A stretch of 64,000 bases of DNA, taken from contig OY848917.1 of the NCBI GenBank assembly GCA_963693285.1, positions 32,685,245 to 32,749,244 of the forward strand, read 5' to 3'. The DNA comes from Xestospongia muta (taxonomy: Eukaryota > Porifera > Demospongiae > Haplosclerida > Petrosiidae). Position 1 is the first letter of the stretch. The number at the start of each line of letters is the position of its first letter. The position numbers and the translations under genes were made by a program. The notes beneath the pieces were generated by a model that searched no databases, was not told the origin of the DNA, and was given only the letters and a program-made list of their open reading frames with translations. Positions 46,321-58,300 of this stretch are shown in pieces.

Positions 46321-49300
46321 TAGTGCAATTCATGATTTCATGCGAGCATTGTCATATTCATCTATTAGCCTTAACCAAGCAGATGGATTTGTAGGAAAGC
46401 TGTTTATAAAATACATTCTATAGACAAAAGGCATGCCAACACGATAACAACTAGAGCAAAAGTATCTTCCAGAAGTTTAACATTTGATCAAATTTAACAC
46501 CCGAATTTTGTATTTAACTGTAACACATGATTATTATCTTCTGAATTCATTAAAAATGTAACACCCTAAAACTGCCAGCCATATGTATGCTTTAGTTGTT
46601 TGAATGTTATGAATGCATTTTTTTTATCCATCCTAGTTTGTTATGAACTTTGCATTGATCAAAAAAATGTAATTAAGTACTTAATTAGTTTTATTGTATA
46701 CATTGTAGTTTGTACTAGTATATGACATAAATGTTATATCTTGTTCAAAATGGCTGGACTTGTACACAGCATGTTACAAAGGTCATGATAAAGTAGTACA
46801 AGCATTACTAAACCATGGTTTTCAAGTGGATGTTCAAGATGAGGTCTGTGACATATCATGTATTCATGTTAAGTTATGTAATACAACAGAAATTAATGAA
46901 GCTACTTTATTAGTCACACAGGAAATTAACAAAAATGATGTCTATGTATTGTCATTGTTGAGCTATGATTTCAATCATGGAATATCAATACAACATATAA
47001 CCTTGTAATAAATCATATTCATTATCAAGGAGAGGTATTATAAGTTCTGTAGTAACATCTACCTTGAACCAAAGTTGGGGCTGTTTATGATTGTAATGGT
47101 AATTGATTTTAATTGATTACATATTTTGGTGTAATCGTAATTTTAATCATGATCCAATGGGACCTAGTTTGTACTAATTTATGACATTAATATTATGTCT
47201 TGTTCAGTGTGGCCAGACTTCATTGTACATAGCATTAAGTTTAGAAATTAATGGCATAATTATCCAAGTTTGTTGTGAACTTTGCATTGATCTTAAAATG
47301 TAATTAAATATTTAATTACTTTATTATATACATTGTAGTTTGTACTAGTATATGACATTAATATTATATCTTGTTCAGAATGACGAGACTACATTGTACA
47401 CAGCATGTTACAAAGGTCATGATAAAGTAGTACAAACATTACTAAACCATGGTGTTCAAGTGGATGTTCAAAACTGGGTCAGTGACATATCATGTATTCC
47501 ATGTTAAATGATGTAATACAACAGAAGTTAATAAGGCTACTTTATTAGTCACACAAGAAATTAACCAAAATGATGTGTATGTATTGTCATTGTTGAGCTA
47601 TGATTTCAATCATGGAATATCAATACTAGTGTTGTAATTGTTTAACAATAACTAAAACTAAAACAACTTTTGTAATTGTCAAATCATTATTGTTAAAAAT
47701 AACAAACTAAACTAAAATTAACCAGCCATTGATTTACAATTAATAGCAAAAAATAAATTGCACTAAAGTAGTTGTGAATTTTAGCCATTTCATTTCCAGA
47801 TTTCACACAATCAGATCAGTTAACCATTTAAATGTGTAAACAGTTAAACACAAATTAAAATAACAATGAAGTGGTAATAACCTTGAAAAAGAAGTATTAA
47901 TCAAAAATAACAAGGATTACTTTGATATTTAGCATGTAGTAAATTTATTATCTTCTTTGGTTTATTGATTTATAATAACAGTAACTAAAAAGCTATTACT
48001 ATAACTAAAATTAAAATTCTTGGAGTTTTTATGAACAATTAATAACAAAAACAATAATTATTACAAATGATTTACAATAACAATAAAAATAACAAAAATA
48101 CAAATTCATTACTTTTACAAAATTAATCAATACAACATATAACCTTGTAATAAATCATATTCATTATTAAGGAAAGTTATTATCAATTCTATATATATAT
48201 ATACCTACCTTAAACCTTCCTTGATTTTAACATACTCTGGGTCAAAGAAATGCCAGGCGTTAGGATTATCCCTAAACCCTTACTTATTGAGCCTTATCTA
48301 GATCTGACAAGAAATACAAAACTTAAACAGTTGTTTTTTCTGTGAGTTTTTAGCCTTTCTGAGTCACTTTATTACAAGATTACTTATACATATTTTCTTT
48401 AGCTTTTTAAAGCCTTAATGTTTGTGAATGGATTTACTAGCATTAATGTTTGACACACCTATTAATCATGATCCAATAGGAGGTAGTTCTTTGGATGAAG
48501 AATTAAAGTAAATATTGTAAATGATCTGTTAAGAGAGAGATCTTCTGTTTAAGAGATACACTGTATGGTTAGGGCTGGCAGTTTTTGGGTTTTACCCGAC
48601 TATGCCCGATTCTTACCTGCCGAATTTGTTATATTCTTTTTGGGTTAAACGCTATAACTCCCTAAATTGTCACACCTACATTTTGTAAATTGCACCTGGG
48701 CATTAAAAAGAATTTCAAATACCACAAAAGTGAAAGACAGCTAATGACTGAGTTTAGTGATCTAAGGGTGAAGAAAAGAGGCTAGAAATGCCATTGAAGG
48801 CGGAATATCTCACGCTGGCCTTGTTCGTCAATATTGCTCGATTGAGTTTGATATAGACCCAAAGAAGAAACTCTGGGACAGAGTTCAGGAGCACTTAGCA
48901 TCAGGAGACATAAAAAGCTGAAGGAAAACCACGAAAAGCGTGTAGAAAGTGGTAAACAATAGACTCTCTATGAGACAGAAGTCTGTCAAAGACAAAAGGA
49001 GAAAGAGGCTACTACCAGCAATCCTCTTGTTTCAAAATGGCTGATACTCTGAATATCTCTGAGTTAAAAAACTTAAAACTACCAGCTATTAAACAGAAAA
49101 TGCTTGATCTTGGCCTTGACACTAAGGGTTCTAAAGCTGAACTACTTGTCAAACTAAAGAAACACCTCAAAGTTCAAAAAGCAGACTTAGGCAGCGTGCC
49201 ACCATGTGTTCCAGGGTTTGCCGCTCGACCTGCCCTAGCAAAGTCCCCTGTAACTGGTATGAAATCTCCCACTTCCATGACTAATTCCAAAGTAACCACT

Positions 49301-52300
49301 ACCTCTCCCAAAACCAATCTCTGTATTTGTCCTATCTGTGATGACCTGATTGAAGAACGATCTGAAACAACTCCTGGACATGATGCTATCATTGTGATGA
49401 CACTTGTGACTCCTGGTTACATTGTAGATGTGCTGGCTTATCGCAGTCAGCTTTTCTATATGCCTCCAAATCTGACTCTAAATTTCTCTGCCCCCACTGC
49501 CATCTCCATGATTAAATCTCTGAAGTCGCATCTCTGAAATCTATAGTCTCCAATCTGACAGCTGAACCAGAGGCGTAGCCAGGGGGTGCCCACAAGTGGC
49601 CCGGGCCACACCTCACATTAGATAATCACACCTGGCTTGGGCCACACCTCACATTTGATAATCACATGGTGAAGCAATGCAAAGAACACTGCTTGGATTT
49701 TTCTCTTCTCCTTCACACTCTACAACCACCACCAATGAATTTGATTCTCAGTCTCTCTGTCATCTGACATGGAGCTGACACTCAACAGTCTGGCCACCGA
49801 GCAAGACTCATCTAATTCGGTTAACTCTTCTGCTGTGGCATCACAACCATCACTACTTCAGCCCAGTGAACCGACAGTATGGCTGACAGCAGGCCCATCT
49901 AATGATGGAAAGGTATGGCATGACCCTACAAACAAGCTAACACTTCTTACAAGAGAGGAGAAGCATCGAATAATAATACTGGGACCATGCCAACCAAATA
50001 ATGTTGCGTATCCTAAAACTGATAGTGGTGGAAAGAAAGGATGCTTCCAAGCTAAGTGGTTTAGCTTACCAGTTTGTAAGGAATGGCTCGAATATTCTCC
50101 TATAGCTGATGCTATGTTTTGTTTTGCATGCCGTATTTTTGCAACTCAAAATTATGTTAATGAAATGGGATGGATCGTGAATGGTGTACGAGCTACAAAT
50201 TGGAAAAATGCTACACGAGCTATTAAGAAACACAGCACTACCTGTTTCCATGTGAATAGTATGAAGTCATGGAAATGCTACTTGGAACAGACACCAATTG
50301 ATTGTTTGCTAAATGAACAGAGAATATCTGAGCTTTCTCGGCGGCAGCAGGAAATAGATTTCAATAGAAAAGTAGTTTATCGAATACTCGAAATAATTAT
50401 TTTACTTGCTCAACATAATCTTTCATTCAGAGGTCACTGAGAATCTGAATCTGTCCACAATCGTGGGAATTTTCTTGCAATCGTCAACCACCAAGCAAAG
50501 TATGACCCTGTGTTAAAGGAGCATTTAGAGAAGTCAAAGAAGAATTGCCAGTATTTATCACCTGACATACAGAATGAGTTTATTTCTCTCCTAGCTGACG
50601 CTGTTGTTGATGAGATTATTTTACAAGTGAAACAGGCAAAGTATTTCACACTGTTGCTAGATGAAACAGCAGATGTATCAAGACAAGAGCAAGTTTCATT
50701 TATTCTTCGATATGTTAATGGCTCTGGTAAGATCAATGAGCACTTCATAGGTGTTACAGCAGTGAAGCAAACAGATCACGAGACACTCACGTTGGCTATT
50801 AAAGAAACATCCAGAAGTATGGTCTTTCTCATTAAGACCTTCGAGGACAAGGATATGATGGTGCAGCAAACATGAGTGGTCACTATTCTGGAGTCCAGGC
50901 TATGATAAGTAAGGAAAACAGTAAAGCAATATACATGCACTGTCACGCCCATATTCTTAACCTTGTTTTAGTGGAGAGCTGTAGTAAAAATGATATCACA
51001 TGTAACTTTATTGGTGATATACAGTCTCTTCACACTTTTATTAATGGCAGTACAAAGCGTCATAGCATATTTGTCAATATGCAGAAAACTGAACAATGCT
51101 CTTCGAAACAAACAGTAACATTGAAAAGTCTTTCCGACACACGATGGGCATGTCGAATAAATAGCCTTAATGCCATTAATAATACTCTTCCTGCCATTGT
51201 TTCTACACTCAAAAAAATAGTTGAGATTGACCATGATAGTCGGACAAAATCTGAAGCAAATGGTTTATTAAGGAAGGTGTGTGCATTTGAATTTTTTTTT
51301 TTGTTTGACTGTTCTTCTTGACCTTTTGTCATACACAAAAAGTTTGTCTGATTATCGTGAAGACCTTGATTTTGTCTCTGCTATTCAAATGCAAGAATCA
51401 CTGCTGACAATCTTAAAGGAAAAGAGATGTGAAAAATCTTTTGATGAATACTATATTCAAGCACAAGAAAAGAGTCAAAGTTTAGGATTTGACGATCAAG
51501 AACTATTAATGCCAAAAAGAAGAAGAGTCTCTCAAAGATTAGATGACACACCTGCAACACTACATCATCACTTGTCTGGCAAAAGCAAATATCGTATTGA
51601 TTTTTATTATGGTACCATTGATCTAATGGTCAATGCTTTGGAGAAAAGGTTTAGCACTGAGTCTATTAGGCTTTTAAAAGGATTTTCTGGTTTACATCCA
51701 AGTCGACTAAATGACAGCAAAACCTTACCTAAAATTGAAGCTTTAGCACAGTTTTATGAGAATGATGTTGATGCAGTTGCTTTAAGAGCAGAATTTGAGG
51801 TGTTTCAACATCACCAAGAGATAAGAAATTGCTAGTCTCTCAGTGAAATACTACAACTATTGTACCGACGAAGCTTGCACATTGCATATCCCAATGTAAC
51901 TCTACTATATAAGCTGTGTTTGACACTACCTGTCACTACATGTTCAGTGGAACATTCATTTTCTAAACTAAAAATTGTTAAGAATACCTTGAGATCAACA
52001 ATGACTGAGTCTAGGCTTTCTTCTTTGCTTGTGCTAAGTATTGAACAAGTAATCACTGATTCCTTAAACTTAAGTAATTTAGTTGATAAGTTTTCAATGT
52101 TGAAATCACGTCGTTTGAACCTGTTATAATACATTTTATTTGTTAATAGTCATTAATAACTAACGACCACCCCCATAAATTGGTTACTCCCACCCTTAAA
52201 ATTTTTTCCGGTGCCACACCTGTTGCAACATCCTGGCTACGCCACTGAGCTGAACTATCCACTATCAAATTACAACTTGCATCCTCTGATCACCAAATAG

Positions 52301-55300
52301 ACACTCCTGGTTTCATGCCCAGTGCCACTTCCCTGTCAACCACCACATCTCCACCATCTTCCAGCAATAAACCTTATGAATCAGACAAGTAGTTTAATGT
52401 CATTGTCTATGGAACTAAGGAACATCCCATGGGCACCTCCAAGTCCAAGAGACAACAAGAAGACTTTCAACAGGTCATTGATGTATTCTCCAAAATTGAC
52501 AAATCGGTTCTGCCCCAATCCATTAGAGACCATCACAGTTTAGGCAAATTCAAACAAGTTCTCCCTCGACCAAGACCCATCCTAGTCAAGCTTAACAGGA
52601 CTGCTGATGTATACACTTTTCTCTCAAAACATGGCTCTGTTACACCTCCTCTTTTAATCAAACCAGACATGACACGTCAGCAGAGGTTTTCTGAATCTTT
52701 GTTGCTTTTGAGAGGTGGTTGTGTTTTAGTAGCAGTTGAAGATTCTCTCTCTTCTAACCTAGTGTCCTCACCGGTACCTCCTCCTAGTATTGAAGTTTTG
52801 TCTGTGAAAATTACATCTCCTCCTATTACCATATGTGCTGTCTATATCCTCTCAATTGCCAATTCTAATTATCACCTGTTACTTACCAGCTACCTACGTT
52901 CCCTGGTATCTGTCTCCAAATTTATAATCATTCTATGTGACCTCAATATGATTGATATCAACTGGGATACATTAGTTGGCTTCTCTCCCACCTCCAGCAC
53001 ATTCTGTGACCTTACCTACAACTGTAATTTATACCAGTTATTTAACTCCCCAACTCAGGGGATTATCCTGGACCTGCTCTTCACTAATGTACCAGAAAGA
53101 ATTACAAATATTGCTATCTACAATTCCTGTATTCTTCATTCAGATCATTCAATAATCTCTTTTTCTGAGGCATCTACATGTCATGTCACACATGCCCGGG
53201 CCTCCACCCATATCTGCAACTACAACAAAGCTGATCTCTCCAGGATCTGCTCATTTCTCCTTGATTATGACTTCAACCCATGCTTTTTATCAGACAATGT
53301 TGACTTTGTCTGGCTGTATATCAAACAAGCTATTTCACAAGCTGTTGATCTCTTTGTACCAACTGTATATCTCTGTCCCAACACTCACCCCAAGTGGTTC
53401 TCCTCTACCATCAGGCACAATATCTATTGTCTCAAATCTTTGATATGCTCTCACTCCATTCACTCAACACCTTCTAAGCAAATTAAGATCTTTAAACTAG
53501 AAACATCCCTCAATTATGATATCCAGCAAGCCAAATCTAACTACGAAGCCTCTCTTATCTTCAACTACTCATAGAGCGACAGATCTAAAATCTTCCAACA
53601 CATTAGAAACCTCACCAAACACAATTGAATTCCTTCAACTGTTTACCTAGACTCTCTCAGCACTCAGTCTGACCTGGAGAAGGCCACTTTGTTCAACCAG
53701 TACTTTCATTCAGTCTTTACCTCAAGTTCTGTTGAGCTACCATCTATGGATGATCTCCCTTGAATTTCATCTTCCCTTTCTAGTATTGAAAATAACTGAA
53801 CTTGATGTCTACATGGCCCTTATTTCCTTAGACCCAAACAAATCTATGGGTATTGACAACATTAGCCCCTTAGTTCTTAAGGCTAATGCTGTTCCTTTAC
53901 ATCAACCCATTAACCATCCATTCAACCTCTCACTTCATTCTCACTACCTTCCATCAGACTGGATCACTCACTCTGTAACCCTCATTTTCAAAATTGATGA
54001 CTGTTTCTCAGTGAAGAACTACAGACCAATATCCCTACTATGTATCATATCCAAAGTACTTGAGCGCATCATCTTCGATAAAATAATTGATGTCATCATT
54101 CCCTCTATACCTCAGTCACAATTTGGTTTCCTTCGTGGTCAATTGTCACTACAACAGCTTCTCATTTTCATTCATAACATCTTATTATCATTCCATAACA
54201 AATGCCAATTGGAATCCGTCTACCTGGACTTCTGTAAAGCATTTGACAGTGTCCCCATAATAACCTACTCATTAAGCTCTGGTCTTGTGGGATAAATGGT
54301 AACCTCTGGCTGTGGTTTTAAGCCTACCTTACATCTAGAAAACAATGTGTTTCCATCAACCATCACCCCTCCAATTTCCTACCAGTACTATCAGGGGTCC
54401 CCCAGAGTAGTATCTTGGGCCCATTACTTTTCCTGATCTATATCAGTGACCTCCCTTCCACTGTCTCATTCTCTACACTACTCTCGTTTGCAGATGACAC
54501 CAAATGTTTCAAATGTATTCTAAATCCTGATGATTGTACTAACTTACAACTCGATCTCTCATCTCTCCAGAACTGGAGCAACAACAACCACCTTCTATTC
54601 AATGTTCTCAAATTTGTACAAATCTTCTTTCACAGTCACTCTCCTTACACAACATATAGCTACCATGTAGATAATAACACAATTTCCTTTCACAGTCATC
54701 ACAAAGACCTTGGAATCATCATCTCTAGTGACCTCTCCTGGAACAACCACTACAACTATATATCCTCTCGAGCCTACAAACTACTAGGTCTACTTAGGTG
54801 ATCATTTTTCTCTATAAATTCACAATCTGCCAAGAAACTACTTTACATTAGTCTCGTTAGATCCCAACTTAGCTATTGTTCACAAATTTGGTGACCCCAC
54901 CTCCTCAAAGACATCCAATCATTAGAACAAATACAGAGACAGGTTACAAAATTTATATTAAAAGACTATGATTCAGACAACAAGTCTTACCTCCAAACAC
55001 TTCATCTCCTTCCACTAATGTATCATTTTGAACTCAATGACATCTTATTCTTCATTAACAGCATTAAAAATCCATCCAGAAGCTTCAACATCCTCCATTA
55101 TCTCCACTTCACTAAAGGTAACACTAGAAGCAAATCCTATTCAAAATTAGTCCACTCATCTACTCCTACCAACACTGGCAGTCAATTCTACTTTATTAGA
55201 TTCCCACGTCTTTGGAACTCTATCCCTCCTCTGGACCTCACTTTATCAGTCAACACTCTCAAAAACACTATTATTAACCTCTTCTGGTCCAATTTCTCAG

Positions 55301-58300
55301 CCAATTTTGACTCCTCTAATCCGTGTTCTTACCACTATCTTTGTCCCTGTTCCAAATATTCCAGTACTCCTTCTCCTCCTATTTTCCATGACTGTAAAAC
55401 CATGAATAATAATAATAATAATAATAATAGTGCAATTCATGATTTCATGCAAGCATTGTCATATTCAGCTATTAGCCTTAACCAAGCAGATGGATTTGTA
55501 GGAAAGCTGTTTAGAAAATACATTCCATTAGCAAGAAACATGCCAACACGATAAGTAGAGCAAAAGTATCTTCCAGAAGTTCAACATTTAATCAAATTTA
55601 ACACCCAAATTTGTATTTAACTGTAACACATGATTATTACCTCCCGATTTTATTTAAAATGTAACACCCTAAAACTAATTAATATTGTGTCTTGTTCAGT
55701 GTGGCCAGACTCCATTGTACACAGCATTAAGTCTAGAAACTAATGGCAGAATTTGTCCAAGTTTGTTGTGGACTTTGTTGATCTAAAGTGTAATTAAGTA
55801 TTTAATTACTTTTATTAAAAACATTGTAGTTTGTACTAGTATATGAAATAATTATTATATTTTGTTCAGTTTGGCCAGACTCCAATGTACATAGCATGTT
55901 CCAAAGGTATCAATAAAGTAGTACAAGCATTACTAAACCATGGTGTTCAAGTGGATGTTCCAGACAAAGTCAGTGACATATCATATATTCCATGTTAAGT
56001 TATGTAATACAACAGAATTTAATGATGCTACTTTAGTCACACAGGAAATTAACACAAATAATATCTATGTATTGTCATTGTTCAGCTATGATTTCAATTA
56101 TGGAATATCAATACAACATATAACCTTGTAATGAATCATATTCATTATCAAGGAGAGGTATTATAAGTTATGAATTAACACCTACCTTGAACCTCCTTAC
56201 TTTTAAAAATATTGTGAGTCAATTAAATGCCAGGCATTAGGGTAACTCCAAACCCTTACTTATTGAGCCTTATCTGACAAGAAATACAAAACTTTAACAG
56301 TTGTCTTTTCTGTGAGTTTTTAGCCTTTCTTAGTCACTTTATAACAAGATTACCTATGCATATTTTCTTTAGCTTTTTAAAGCCTTAATGATTGTGAATG
56401 GATTTACTAGCATCAAAGTTTGACACACCTATTAATCATGATCCAATAGGAGGTACTTCTTTGTGTGAACAATTAAAGTAAATATTCTAAAGGATCTGTT
56501 AAGAGAGATATCCTCTGTTTAAGAGATACACTGTATGGTTAGGGCTGGCAGTTTTCAGGTGTTACCTGACAATACCCGATTCTTACCTGCCGAATTTGTT
56601 TTATTCTTTTCGGGTTAAACGTTATAACTCCCTGAAATTGTCGCACCTACATTTTGTGAATTGCACCTGAGCATTAAATAGAATTTCAAATGCCAAGAAA
56701 GAGAATGACAGCTAATGACTGGGCTGCTGAGTTTAGTGATCTGAGGGTAAAGAAAAGAGGGCTAGAAGTACCGCTGAAGACGGAATATCTCACATTGGCC
56801 TTGTTTGTCGATATTGTTCGATTGAGTTCGATATAGACCCAAAGAAGAAACTCTAGGACAGAGTTCAGGAGCACTTGGCATCAGGAGACATAAGAAGCTG
56901 AAGGAAAACCATGAAAAGCATGTAGAAAGTGGTAAACAATTGACACTCTATGAGACGGAAGTCCGTCAAAGACAAAAGGAGAAAGAGGCTACTAGTGCAA
57001 TTCACGATTTCATGCAAACATTGTCATATTCAGCTATTAGCCTTAACCAAGCAGATAGATTTGTAGGAAAGCTGTTTAGAGAATAGATTCCATCAGCAAT
57101 AAGCATGCCAACACGATAAGTAGAGCAAAAGTATCTTCCAGAAGTATATGCTCAGCATTTGATCAAATTGAACACCTGGCTTTTGTATTTAACTGTAACA
57201 CATGATTATTACCTCCCAAATTTATTAAAAATGTAACACCCTAAAACTGCCAGCCCTATGTATGCTTTAGTTGTTTGAAAGAAAACCCTTGATATATAGC
57301 TATTATTATTTAATAAGTCTAGGAACTAATGGCAGAATCTGTCCAAGTTTGTTGTGGACTTTGCATTGATCTAAAAATGTAATTAAGTACTTAATTACTT
57401 TTATTATATACATTGTAGTTTGTACTAGTATATGACATTAATATTATGTCTTGTTCAGTTGGGCCGGACTCCATTGTACATGGCATGTTACAATGGTCAT
57501 GATAAAGTAGTACAAGCATTACTAAACCATTGTGTTGAAGTGGATGTTCAAGATGAGGTCAGTGACATATCATGTATTCATGTAAGTTATGTAATACAAC
57601 AGAATTTAATGAAGCAACTTTAGTCACACAGGAAATTAAACAAAAAATATATATATATATTGTCATTGTTCAGCTATGATTTCACTCATGGAATATCAAT
57701 ACAACATATAACCTTTTAATAAATCATATTCATTATCAAGGAGAGGTATTATAAGTTCTGTAGTAACATCTACCTTGAACCTCCTTAGTTTTAAAAAGAC
57801 TTTGAGTCAAATAAATCCCAGGCATTAGGGTAACTCCAAACTCTTACTTATTGAGCCTTATCTGACAAGAAATACAAAACTTTAACAGTTGTTTTTTCCA
57901 TGTGTTTTCAGCCTTTCTGAGTTTTTTTATAACAAGATTACCTATGCATATTTTCTTTAGCTTTTTAAAGCCTTAGTGATTGTGAATGGATTTACTATAC
58001 TCTGTCCGAGTTGAGTTTGGCCACCCAGTCATGTAAATAACTTTGCTGTTTTACATGCTATCCGCATGAAGCCAATCGATTCAGCTCGCAAACACGCATT
58101 TTATATATAAAATTTTGCTATCTAGTGCTATGTGAAAGTAGCAAAGTAAAAAAATCCATACATTTTCAATGGCATACCTTTGGCATACTTCAAATTACAC
58201 ACCTTTGAAGATATAACAAAAATCCCTTTTCACTTTCAGAAGTCAGCTGTTTGTCACATGGCAATTCAAAATTACAGTTCTAATTATATCAACAAATGTT

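Larger units (their letters stand above)
39951..46322 (+). mobile_element. CR1/L2-like LINE copy 1, ends in (AAT)n
   Basis: Inserted in the outer hAT at ...gaggctacta|...; the 3' end is an AAT microsatellite (46282-46318) followed by the continuing hAT sequence tagtgcaattc. Without the nested hAT it is about 3.8 kb. It encodes ORF1 (SAP, PHD, RRM-like) and an ORF2 lacking the N-terminal half of its endonuclease. LINEs of this group end in short tandem repeats and move by target-primed reverse transcription. Confidence 0.8.
39516..46583 (+). mobile_element. hAT-type TIR element copy 1, carrying LINE and nested hAT
   Basis: Left TIR TAGGGCTGGCAGTTTT at 39516. The right end is its inverted copy, AAAACTGCCAGCCATA, ending 46583. 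Flanks TGTATGGT (39508-39515) and TGTATGCT (46584-46591) form an 8-bp target duplication with one mismatch, typical of hAT. The element proper is about 0.7 kb (compare copy 3). The rest of its length is a LINE inserted into it. No intact transposase of its own is seen, although GGISH.GLVRQYC-like remnants are present in copy 2. Confidence 0.8.
49014..55430 (+). mobile_element. CR1/L2-like LINE copy 2, ends in (AAT)n
   Basis: Same insertion point and same internal ORF2 deletion as copy 1, so it is a duplicate of that insertion rather than a new one. The 3' AAT tract is at 55403-55429, then tagtgcaattcatg. Interrupted by hAT-2 at 49568-52247. Confidence 0.8.
48570..55676 (+). mobile_element. 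hAT-type TIR element copy 2, right end deleted
   Basis: Left TIR TAGGGCTGGCAGTTTT at 48570, preceded by TGTATGGT as in copies 1 and 3. The right side stops within the TIR (taaaact at 55676) and continues directly as ankyrin spacer (aattaatattgtgtcttg). The last bases and the following spacer were therefore deleted or recombined. Contains LINE copy 2 with a different nested hAT. Confidence 0.75.

Noticed and set aside
46184..46423. ORF with poly-Asn run
   Set aside because: The Asn run is the (AAT)n tail of the LINE; the frame joins LINE 3' end to host hAT sequence.
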